In this document: in pieces, positions 1-6,305 of the stretch | Position numbering within the stretch: position 1 is the stretch's first letter | Layout of the letters: the number at the start of each line of letters is the position of its first letter | Source: Nitrospirota bacterium | GTDB taxonomy: Bacteria; Nitrospirota; Nitrospiria; Nitrospirales; Nitrospiraceae | Length of the DNA: 9,152 bases | Direction: 5' to 3' | Assembly (NCBI GenBank): GCA_016222925.1 | Contig: JACRQB010000063.1 | Coordinates: forward strand, 1 to 9,152 | Position numbers and translations under genes: made by a program | The notes under the pieces: generated by a model | The model's input: the letters and a program-made list of their open reading frames with translations, nothing else | Told to the model about the DNA's origin: nothing | The model's database searches: none

Positions 1-326
1 AGCATGACAGTTCCCATTTGACAGAGCGTCGCATAGCTCGCATCAACGGTCCCGGTCTCATCCTCGACGGAAAATATCTGGATACACTTCTCCAGCTTGC
101 TCCGTTCTCCGATGAAGTGCTGCATATGGTAGTGCTGTACTGTGCCTTCCACCTGCACGACTTTCATCTTGTACATGTCCGGATAGGTGAGCAGCGAATT
201 GATTTTGACCGGCTCGGCTGCCCATGTGGTGGACGCGAGCAGGCCGAGAGTCAGTATCATCAGCCCTCCCCATCTCCTCATCATTCCCGTGATAGAGTGC
301 CCTATTCTTGACGTATGCTCCTGCAT
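1..326 (-). CDS. Small exported protein, OB-fold-like (partial, 3' end outside window)
   Basis: I read 108 codons without a stop; the gene runs off the left edge, so its C-terminus is unseen. The ATG at 326 follows a perfect AGGAGG (plus-strand 333-338) by 6 bases, which decides the start over the internal Met15 and Met16. Residues 1-36 look like a signal peptide: Arg17-Arg18, a hydrophobic core LMILTLGLLAS, and a likely cleavage after TWA. The mature part alternates beta-like segments (KMKVVQVEGTV near 52-62, then IFSVEDETGTVDASYA). This pattern of a hydrophobic strand, a Gly and then a D-x-TG-x-V turn recalls small periplasmic OB-fold proteins. It begins 16 bp after the stop of the secreted Lon-domain gene, so the two are probably co-transcribed and act in the same compartment. 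The fold is inferred from pattern only. No function is assigned; ligand binding or interaction with the neighbouring protease-like protein is possible. Confidence 0.8.
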   Translation of the reverse strand, partial: MQEHTSRIGHSITGMMRRWGGLMILTLGLLASTTWAAEPVKINSLLTYPDMYKMKVVQVEGTVQHYHMQHFIGERSKLEKCIQIFSVEDETGTVDASYATLCQMGTVM

Positions 327-332
327 CACAAA

Positions 333-338
333 CCTCCT
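333..338 (-). promoter_or_regulatory. Strong Shine-Dalgarno site (AGGAGG) for the small exported protein
   Basis: The minus strand reads AGGAGG 6 bases before the ATG at 326. It lies wholly inside the 16 bp gap after the upstream stop codon. It fixes the start of a gene that is easily missed because it is open at the window edge. Confidence 0.8.
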
Positions 339-342
339 GTCT

Positions 343-1218
343 TTAGGGAACTTGACGAAGGATTCGACCGGTCGCCGCGCTGTACGCTTCCGCGAGGGTA
401 TGCACTTGAATTACCTGAATGGATCGCTCGGCGCCAGTGAAATTGAGGTGACTATTGTCTAGCCCGTCAGGCACGATCATCGTAGTCTTTTTAAGGTCCC
501 GGCAAGCATTCATCTTGTCCACGAGTCGCCCGACCGGGTGGATCTCAGCATCCGGCTCAATCGTTCCCGACATACAGACATCTTGGCGAATCGGATCGCC
601 GAGCAATGCCGAAGCAATGCCTACAGCAAAAATGCCTCCCGCACTGGGGCCATTTAATCGGGAAGGAACCAGAATGCGCACTGTCAGGTATCGGGGGTCG
701 TATCCCACCGCCCTCGATGCGACCGCAACAGCTGTATGAAAAGAGTGGACGGATGCCGGCAACAAGTTCGAATCGCCGAGAATTTCAGGCCCCTTTCCGT
801 CAGCCTTGTACCCGACCATGAGTTGCGCCACAAATCCAGTCCATGAGCCGGTAATGAAACCAACCTTATCTTGGCCGACGCTCAAGAGTGGTAACGACAG
901 AGACACGTCTGAAAACGGCGACGGCTTCCTACTCTGTTGTTGCTGAGGAACATCGGAGGAGATGTTATTCGCAACCGATGGGGAAAGGTTACCCCCTTGT
1001 GAAGATTTCGGGGCCGGGGAAATGGTCACCGGCAGATATGTCTTCACCTCGCCCAGTGGTCTGCAGCCAGGCCCGCTTCGATCTGTGTACAGGTCAGACT
1101 GTCCAGGCCGAGGGCAGACCCAGGTGTCAGCCCACGCCGAATCTAGAGAGGCGTCGTTCACGATGAAGGAGGCCAGAAAGAGCAGTGCAGCCAGACGCTG
1201 CACGTGTTGACGTTTCAA
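343..1218 (-). CDS. Predicted secreted Lon-type (S16) proteolytic-domain protein without AAA+ module
   Basis: A 291-residue reading from a TTG at 1218. GAGG stands five bases upstream, and the N-terminus becomes a good signal peptide: MKRQHVQR, a hydrophobic stretch LAALLFLASFIV, and a likely cut after SAWA (residue 30). The same frame is open back to 1452, but that longer start would overlap the upstream gene and bury the signal. After cleavage comes a short Cys-containing segment (Cys35, Cys52, with YTDRSGPGC), somewhat like DUF4124. A Ser/Pro/Gln-rich linker follows (about 65-105), then a Lon proteolytic domain (about 110-285). PSAG places Ser192, and VGRLVDK places Lys235. The 43-residue distance equals that between Ser679 and Lys722 of E. 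coli Lon, so the catalytic dyad looks intact. No Walker motifs or ATPase domain are present. Peptidase activity is a family-based inference; substrate is unknown. Cys215 and Cys239 could form a disulfide outside the cytoplasm. Confidence 0.8.
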   Translation of the reverse strand: MKRQHVQRLAALLFLASFIVNDASLDSAWADTWVCPRPGQSDLYTDRSGPGCRPLGEVKTYLPVTISPAPKSSQGGNLSPSVANNISSDVPQQQQSRKPSPFSDVSLSLPLLSVGQDKVGFITGSWTGFVAQLMVGYKADGKGPEILGDSNLLPASVHSFHTAVAVASRAVGYDPRYLTVRILVPSRLNGPSAGGIFAVGIASALLGDPIRQDVCMSGTIEPDAEIHPVGRLVDKMNACRDLKKTTMIVPDGLDNSHLNFTGAERSIQVIQVHTLAEAYSAATGRILRQVP

Positions 1219-1267
1219 TAAATCCTCGGCCACGTATACCTTTGCCTCAAGCACATACTGCAGCTGA

Positions 1268-1296
1268 AACCTATCGCTCAACACGAAGTTCGTCAA
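1268..1296 (-). promoter_or_regulatory. Possible sigma70-type promoter for the Lon-domain gene
   Basis: On the minus strand TTGACG (1296-1291) is followed after 17 bases by TAGGTT (1273-1268). The -35 is good and the -10 is weak (3 of 6). It sits in the 121 bp gap between the RNase H-ABC stop at 1340 and the TTG start at 1218, giving a leader of about 40 bases. The call rests on sequence resemblance only. Confidence 0.3.
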
Positions 1297-1339
1297 AAGA
1301 AGTGGAGACTCTAGAAGTATAGAAGAAATGGACCCGATC

Positions 1340-2614
1340 TTACCCTGGCAAGGCTTGATACCAGCCGTTGGCCTGAACGAGGGTGATCTGACTGTCGAAG
1401 AGCCGGCTGACCTGTTCGTTGGTGAGGACTGTTCGTTTCGGGCCGTCGGCAAGGATCTTCCCCTCTTTCAGGAAGATCACGCGATCGATCTCCGGTGGAA
1501 TTTCATGCAGATGGTGCGTCACGAGCAGAACGGTCTTTCCTTTCGTGAGTTGAATACGCAGGAGATCGAGATATTGAAAGCAAGCCTTGAGGTCGAGCCC
1601 ACTGGTCGGTTCATCCAGCACCAACACCGGCGGGTCATGCACGAGTGCCCGACCTAACAGAAACCGTCGCTGCTCACCGGTAGAAAGATGGCCGAAGCGG
1701 CGACTGGCTAAGGATGCAATCCCCAGCTCCTGCATCACCTCATACGCCCTGGTCAACTGGGTTTTGCTGAACTGTTGGTATTCGTAGGTGTCGTTGCTCG
1801 CATAAAACCCAGAGAGGATGACGTTCAATCCTTCGGCACAGATCAAATAATCTCGATGAAGATCATGCGACACAATGCCGATTCGCTTCCGCACATCCCA
1901 GACATTCCACCGCTCGTCGCCAAAGAGCACGATTTGGGTTTCGTCCTTGGGCATCGCATGCACTTCGCCTGAGAGCAATCTAAGCAATGTCGATTTCCCT
2001 GCTCCATTAGGACCAAGAATCGCTACATGTTCACCTTCTTGGAGAGTAAATGAGAAATCCGAAAAGACGCGAGTCTCACCTCGATAGACCGTGGCATGCT
2101 GGATCTCAAGGATTGGGGGAGCACTCGCTGATTGGATCAACTCTTGAACCGGAGGAGCAACCGGGCCACCAACTGGTCGACCAGCGGCGCGAGCCTGTTC
2201 GAGACCCGCACGAGCCAACACATCTGCCCGTTCGTTCTCTGGATGGCCATTGTGTCCTCGGACCCAGTGCCATTCGAGTGAATGGGTGGCAGCCAGCGCA
2301 TCAAGCCGCCGCCACAAGTCTTCGTTCTTCACCGGATCTTTACCGGCAGTTTTCCACCCTCGCCGCTTCCAGCTGTGGATCCATTCGCTGATACCCTTCT
2401 GAACATATTGCGAATCGGTGTAGACCCGTGCCGTCGCCGGCTGTGCAAGGAACTGCAACGCCTCAATGACCGCGAGTAACTCCATCCGGTTGTTCGTCGT
2501 CGCCGGCTCGCCTCCACAGAGCTCCGTTTCCGCAGCACCCTTCCGCAGCAAGACCCCCCACCCCCCAGGCCCTGGATTCCCACTGCAGGCACCATCTGTG
2601 TAGATTTCGATCAT
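1340..2614 (-). CDS. rnhA: RNase HI fused to a soluble-type ABC ATPase
   Basis: One uninterrupted 424-residue frame holds two complete enzymes. Residues 1-140 are ribonuclease HI, which cuts the RNA strand of RNA-DNA hybrids. All active-site residues are present: Asp7, Glu45, Asp67, His121 and Asp131, each offset by three from E. coli Asp10, Glu48, Asp70, His124 and Asp134. Residues about 138-167 form an Ala/Pro/Gln-rich linker. Residues 168-424 are an ABC ATPase with Walker A GPNGAGKS (201-208), signature LSTGE (310-314), Walker B VLVLDE (330-335), D-loop SGLD (338-341) and H-loop His367. The ATPase half resembles ModF/YlmA-like proteins; no permease gene is nearby. The ATG at 2614 gives the normal RNase HI start, though its SD is weak. 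The linker has no internal ATG or GTG; a TTG at residue 159 lacks a spaced SD. The gene is transcribed divergently from crcB. Both domain calls are firm; a joint function is unknown. Confidence 0.9.
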   Translation of the reverse strand: MIEIYTDGACSGNPGPGGWGVLLRKGAAETELCGGEPATTNNRMELLAVIEALQFLAQPATARVYTDSQYVQKGISEWIHSWKRRGWKTAGKDPVKNEDLWRRLDALAATHSLEWHWVRGHNGHPENERADVLARAGLEQARAAGRPVGGPVAPPVQELIQSASAPPILEIQHATVYRGETRVFSDFSFTLQEGEHVAILGPNGAGKSTLLRLLSGEVHAMPKDETQIVLFGDERWNVWDVRKRIGIVSHDLHRDYLICAEGLNVILSGFYASNDTYEYQQFSKTQLTRAYEVMQELGIASLASRRFGHLSTGEQRRFLLGRALVHDPPVLVLDEPTSGLDLKACFQYLDLLRIQLTKGKTVLLVTHHLHEIPPEIDRVIFLKEGKILADGPKRTVLTNEQVSRLFDSQITLVQANGWYQALPG

Positions 2615-2770
2615 TCAGCTCTTCGTTCCATGATTGGCGCCAGGATTGTACTACGAGATCTTCTCATTCGACTATCTCAAATGCGACAAGGCCAAGACCG
2701 GCCACGTGACTCGGTCGGATGACTTCAGTACAATGGGGCGTCGAGCCTACCATTTAGGAGCACGCGCACT
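2615..2770. other. Divergent intergenic region between the RNase H-ABC gene and crcB
   Basis: These 156 bases separate two genes read in opposite directions and must hold both promoters. For the leftward gene, a TACAAT reads on the minus strand at 2650-2645 without a convincing -35. The palindrome TGGCGCCA (2635-2642) lies near where its transcript would begin. A short inverted repeat, GAGA-TCT-TCTC (2655-2665), lies just upstream. Either repeat could be an operator, but they are short enough to occur by chance. I looked for a fluoride riboswitch before crcB and saw none. Confidence 0.45.
2706..2734 (+). promoter_or_regulatory. Possible sigma70-type promoter for crcB-DUF190
   Basis: GTGACT (2706-2711, 4 of 6 to the -35 consensus) and TACAAT (2729-2734, 5 of 6 to the -10) are separated by 17 bases. 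Transcription would begin near 2741, about 30 bases before the TTG start of crcB. An imperfect inverted repeat GACCG/CGGTC (2696-2700, 2712-2716) brackets the -35 and could be a regulator site. Prediction only. Confidence 0.35.
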
Positions 2771-3154
2771 TTGCGTACCCTCTTTCTGATCGGCACAGGC
2801 GGGTTCATCGGCTCAATCCTTCGCTATCTCCTGAGCGGCTATGCGCAACAGCTGAGCAAGAGCATCCAATTTCCATTCGGCACTCTGGCCGTCAATCTTG
2901 TGGGATGCGCGTTGGTTGGTTTTCTGGCTGAGCTCGCTGATCAGCGAGGCGTTATCTCAGGGGAAACCAGGGCTTTTCTGATCGTCGGTCTATTGGGCGG
3001 ATTTACCACGTTCTCGGCGTTCGGCAACGAAACGATGAACCTGCTGCGGGACGGAGAGCTGTGGCTCGCCTGCGGGAATATCGTCGGCCATATATTCCTG
3101 AGCCTCATCGCAGTCTGGGCTGGCTACTCCACCGCCTATCTGCTATGGAAATGA
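2771..3154 (+). CDS. crcB: CrcB/Fluc fluoride ion channel
   Basis: A 127-residue inner-membrane protein, the usual length for the family, which exports fluoride as a dual-topology dimer. Four hydrophobic helices are visible, at about 3-22, 36-56, 67-90 and 100-125. Family marks are GTGGFIGSILRY near the N-terminus, GTLAVN with Asn42 in helix 2, and GGFTTFSAF (76-84). The last contains the central helix break and the phenylalanines (Phe81, Phe84) that line the fluoride path. The start is a TTG. AGGAG at 2756-2760 lies 10 bases upstream, and the only near upstream ATG (2733) is out of frame. It is followed after 3 bp by a DUF190 gene, a pairing known from many genomes. No fluoride riboswitch is seen upstream, so control may be constitutive or by another route. 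Confidence 0.93.
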   Translation: MRTLFLIGTGGFIGSILRYLLSGYAQQLSKSIQFPFGTLAVNLVGCALVGFLAELADQRGVISGETRAFLIVGLLGGFTTFSAFGNETMNLLRDGELWLACGNIVGHIFLSLIAVWAGYSTAYLLWK

Positions 3155-3157
3155 ACG

Positions 3158-3502
3158 ATGCGCGTTGAACACGGTTGTCTACTGAGGGTTTTTGCCGGAG
3201 AACGCGATAAACACGCCGGGCGGCCGCTCTATGAATGGATCGTCGCGCAGGCACACGCGCGGCAACTAGCCGGGGCCACGGTCCACCGCGGACTCATGGG
3301 ATTCGGAGCCCAGACCCGCGTGATCCATACATTTAAGATCGAACGTCTGGCTGAAGATCTCCCCATCATTATCGAAATCATCGATTCACGCGAAAAGATA
3401 GAGGGGTTTCTCACCTTCATTGAGCAGCAAATCCCCTCAGGCCTGGTCGCTACCACACAGCCGATCGAGATTCGCAGTCTCGATGGACGATCGCCGCAAT
3501 AG
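3158..3502 (+). CDS. DUF190 family PII-like protein
   Basis: A 114-residue cytoplasmic protein of the DUF190 family (PF02641). The expected pattern is present: a first strand with LLRVFAGE (8-15), a helix with PLYEWIVAQAHARQL, and the typical turn GATVHRGLMGFGA (39-51). The strand around LPIIIEIID (68-76) follows, then an acidic helix and a closing GLVATTQPIEI strand. The fold is a ferredoxin-like alpha/beta sandwich related to PII signalling proteins. The ATG lies 3 bp after the crcB stop, with GGA (3147-3149) as a weak SD inside the crcB end, so translation is probably coupled. The recurrent pairing with crcB suggests a role in fluoride export or sensing it, but the biochemical function of the family is not settled as far as I know. 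The last residues (SLDGRSPQ) look like a free tail. Confidence 0.88.
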   Translation: MRVEHGCLLRVFAGERDKHAGRPLYEWIVAQAHARQLAGATVHRGLMGFGAQTRVIHTFKIERLAEDLPIIIEIIDSREKIEGFLTFIEQQIPSGLVATTQPIEIRSLDGRSPQ

Positions 3503-3566
3503 CGGTTTCGCATGCCTCTCAGGCTTTCCTCGTACAAATGAATCGTTCACGCGGCAGATGGGCGTA

Positions 3567-4730
3567 TTACGCTTCGGCTGGATCAGAGTTGACCTTGGAG
3601 GCTGGTTTCCCTTCCCCTCCTGAGGCAGTCCGTTTCACTGAACTTGGAATCTTTGGCGTTTTAGTCGCCACATCTGCATTTTGCGCTCGATGCAGCAGCG
3701 CATGGTCCATGAGAACAAGTGCCAGCATAGCTTCGGCAATCGGTGTGGCCCGGATCCCGACACAGGGATCGTGGCGGCCGTTGGTTTCCACTATGACCGA
3801 GTTGCCTTGTTTGTCGATCGATTGGCGAGGAATGCGGATGCTCGATGTCGGCTTAATCCCAATGGTCACGACAATATCCTGTCCGGTAGAGATGCCGCCG
3901 AGAATGCCGCCGGCATGGTTGGACAGAAATCCTTCGGGCGTCAGTTCGTCACCATGCTCAGAACCGCGCTGAGTCACCGAGGCAAAACCTGAACCGATCT
4001 CGACGGCCTTCACCGCATTGATGCTCATCATGGCAGCTGCTAAGTCTGAGTCCAGCTTCGCATAGACCGGCGCGCCCCATCCAACCGGCACATGCTCTGC
4101 CACGGTCGTAATTCTGGCGCCGACAGAATCGCCGGCCTTTCGCAAGTCATCCATAAACGATTCCAACGTGGGCACAATATCCAGATCGGCGGAGAAAAAC
4201 GGATTCTGATTGACCGCCGCCCAATCCTTGAGTGGCAACTCGTGAGGCCCCAACTGGCTCAGATAGCCTCGAATGACGACGCCGTATCTCTCCGACAACC
4301 ATTTTCTTGCAATCGCGGCCGCTGCCACGCGCACCGCTGTCTCGCGGGCCGAGGCGCGCCCTCCGCCTCGATGATCGCGAATGCCATATTTCTGCCAATA
4401 GGTGTAGTCGGCGTGGCCCGGACGGAACGTATCGACGAGGTTGCCGTAATCTCGGCTGCGCTGGTCTTCGTTACGAATCAGCAGTGCGATCGGCGTACCC
4501 GTCGTCTTTCCCTCAAACACTCCTGAGAGAATTTCAACGGTATCCGACTCCTGCCGCTGCGTCACATGGCGAGAGGTTCCAGGCTTGCGCCGGTCGAGGT
4601 CCTTCTGAATATCTTCTACTGATAAGGCAAGTCCGGGTGGGCAGCCATCGACGACACAACCGATTGCAGGCCCGTGACTTTCGCCGAACGAAGTGACGGT
4701 AAAGATTCTGCCGAAGGTATTACCGGCCAT
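3567..4730 (-). CDS. aroC: Chorismate synthase
   Basis: Converts 5-enolpyruvylshikimate-3-phosphate to chorismate with reduced FMN, the last shared step to aromatic amino acids, folates and quinones. At 387 residues it is near the bacterial norm. All three family signatures are seen: GESHGPAIGCVVDGCPPG (16-33), GGGRASARET (122-131) and GRHDPCVGIRATPIAEA (about 318-334). The catalytic histidines are His19 (SFGESHG) and His106 (TFRPGHADY, same number as in E. coli). The arginine-rich FMN/substrate residues are also present (for example DRRKPGTSRH at 46-55). The C-terminal tail after about 350 is Lys/Ser/Ala-rich and probably disordered. The ATG at 4730 is 15 bp beyond the aspS stop, so the gene is likely read from the same transcript; AGGGAG 11 bases upstream is a rather distant SD. 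The gene converges on the DUF190 gene, with no clear terminator in the 64 bp between them. Confidence 0.96.
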   Translation of the reverse strand: MAGNTFGRIFTVTSFGESHGPAIGCVVDGCPPGLALSVEDIQKDLDRRKPGTSRHVTQRQESDTVEILSGVFEGKTTGTPIALLIRNEDQRSRDYGNLVDTFRPGHADYTYWQKYGIRDHRGGGRASARETAVRVAAAAIARKWLSERYGVVIRGYLSQLGPHELPLKDWAAVNQNPFFSADLDIVPTLESFMDDLRKAGDSVGARITTVAEHVPVGWGAPVYAKLDSDLAAAMMSINAVKAVEIGSGFASVTQRGSEHGDELTPEGFLSNHAGGILGGISTGQDIVVTIGIKPTSSIRIPRQSIDKQGNSVIVETNGRHDPCVGIRATPIAEAMLALVLMDHALLHRAQNADVATKTPKIPSSVKRTASGGEGKPASKVNSDPAEA

Positions 4731-4745
4731 ATGGAGGCACGCTCC

Positions 4746-6305
4746 CTACTCGACCAGATCCAGCTTGATGCGCAATTCCTTGAGTTGATCAGCAGCGACA
4801 GCCGATGGTGCATCGGTCAACGGACATTGCGCCCGTTGCGTCTTGGGGAACGCAATGACGTCGCGGATGGAATCCGCGCCGCCCAGCAACATGATGAGCC
4901 GGTCGAGACCAAAGGCGATGCCTCCATGCGGCGGCGCGCCATACTCCAATGCGTCCAGCAGGAAGCCGAACTTCGCCTGCGCCTGCTCTCTGTTGATGCC
5001 GAGCAACTCCAGAATCTTGCGCTGGATGTCGCTGCGGTGATTCCGGATGCTGCCGCCGCCGATCTCGCTTCCGTTCAAGACCATATCGTAAGCCTTGGCG
5101 CGCACCTTCAGCGGCTCTGAATCCAACAGCGCCAGATCTTCATCCATCGGCGCGGCAAAGGGATTGTGCATGAAGATGTAGCGTTTCTCTTCAGGCGAAT
5201 AGTCCAAGAGCGGGAACTCGGTCACCCAGAGCGGCTTCCAGGCATTCTTATCGATCAGGTTCAACTCTTCCCCAAGCTGAAGCCGGATACGGCCCAGCAC
5301 GTCGTGCACGACCGCCGGCTTGTCAGCGCCGAAGAGTACAAGGTCACCGGGCTTCGCTTCCGGCAAAGCCGAGGCAAAAGCTTTGGCATCGAGGAACTTC
5401 GCAATGACGGACTCCAACTGCCCTTCCGGCGTAATCTTCAGCCAGGCCAGCCCCTTGGCCCCGAAACTCTTGGCCGTTTCACCCAAGGCATCGATGCGGC
5501 TCCGCGGCGTCGCGGCTCCACCCTTCACGATCAGCGCCTTGACCGATCCGCCTTTTGTCGCGGCATCCTTGAATACCTTAAACTCGCTGGCAGCACCAAA
5601 GGCGGTCACATCGTGGCGATCATTGCGGAGATCTTCGTCGCGGAAACAACGGGCGATCTGATAGTAGCGATCCATACCGCTGACCATGAGCACCTGTTTG
5701 AAGAGCTGCGGTGACTGGGGCAGCGCAAAGAACGTCCCGGGATTCACGCGGCTCGGCACCAGATAGTCGCGCGCCCCCTCCGGCGTGCTCTTGGTGAGGA
5801 TCGGCGTTTCGATTTCAAGAAACTCTTCTTTATGAAGAAACCCGCGTACCGCCTGTGCGATATCGTGGCGGGTCTTCACCAGCTTCTGCATGCGGGGACG
5901 CCGCAGATCCAAATACCGGTACTTCAGGCGGATCGCCTCCGTGATATCCGCATCATCCTCAATCACGAACGGCGGCGTCTTCGATTCGTTCAAGATCTCG
6001 ACCGCATCGACAAACACTTCTATCTCACCCGTTGAGAGATTCGGGTTCTTCGACTCATCCGGACGCGCCATGACGTGGCCGATGACCGATACCACACACT
6101 CGCTGCGGAGTGCATGGGCGCCCTGGTGAACCGAGAGATTTCGTTCTGCATTGAAGACAACCTGTGTGATGCCAGTCCGGTCACGAAGATCAATAAAGAT
6201 AACCACTCCATGATCACGCCGTCGCTGAACCCAGCCGTTCAACACAACGGTCTGCCCTACATGTTGCTTCTTCAACTCACCGCAGCGATGTGTGCGGATG
6301 TTCAT
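4746..6305 (-). CDS. aspS: Aspartyl-tRNA synthetase with a ~67-residue internal in-frame gap
   Basis: Attaches Asp to tRNA-Asp (class IIb). In order: OB-fold anticodon domain (1-105), catalytic core with motif 1 (about 160-180), QSPQLFKQ loop (197-204), start of motif 2 (FRDEDLR 221-227), GAD insertion (about 240-375), FGFLLDALEYGAPPHGG (446-462) and motif 3 GLDRLIMLL (466-474). The frame reads NDR (228-230) directly into HDVTAFGAASEFKVF. In E. coli the same place holds roughly 67 more residues, including the invariant QPEFTQID half of motif 2 and the MT(Y/F)AEA...RYGSDKPD segment. Hence 519 residues instead of about 590. The remainder shows no decay. His32 matches the position where P. aeruginosa has His31, suggesting a non-discriminating enzyme that also charges tRNA-Asn. 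The ATG at 6305 overlaps the preceding stop (ATGA) and gives the normal N-terminus. As written, the protein should not be active. Confidence 0.9.
   Translation of the reverse strand: MNIRTHRCGELKKQHVGQTVVLNGWVQRRRDHGVVIFIDLRDRTGITQVVFNAERNLSVHQGAHALRSECVVSVIGHVMARPDESKNPNLSTGEIEVFVDAVEILNESKTPPFVIEDDADITEAIRLKYRYLDLRRPRMQKLVKTRHDIAQAVRGFLHKEEFLEIETPILTKSTPEGARDYLVPSRVNPGTFFALPQSPQLFKQVLMVSGMDRYYQIARCFRDEDLRNDRHDVTAFGAASEFKVFKDAATKGGSVKALIVKGGAATPRSRIDALGETAKSFGAKGLAWLKITPEGQLESVIAKFLDAKAFASALPEAKPGDLVLFGADKPAVVHDVLGRIRLQLGEELNLIDKNAWKPLWVTEFPLLDYSPEEKRYIFMHNPFAAPMDEDLALLDSEPLKVRAKAYDMVLNGSEIGGGSIRNHRSDIQRKILELLGINREQAQAKFGFLLDALEYGAPPHGGIAFGLDRLIMLLGGADSIRDVIAFPKTQRAQCPLTDAPSAVAADQLKELRIKLDLVE

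Noticed and set aside
1219..1452. Upstream extension of the Lon-domain gene to an ATG at 1452
   Set aside because: It would overlap the 3' end of the RNase H-ABC gene by over 100 bp and put 78 unlike residues before a clear signal peptide; the TTG at 1218 with GAGG fits better.
2615..2770. Fluoride riboswitch before crcB
   Set aside because: I found no GG-GATGG-like start or pseudoknot pattern, and the predicted leader is too short.
3514..3527. Possible terminator between the convergent DUF190 and aroC genes (GCCT-CTC-AGGC-TTT)
   Set aside because: The stem is only 4 bp and the T-run only 3, too weak to call; the nearby GCGTATTACGC is a palindrome with no loop.
5166..5714. 182-codon plus-strand frame opposite aspS
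   Set aside because: Composition and position fit a shadow of aspS; no motif or SD supports it, and it crosses the aspS gap without offering the missing segment.
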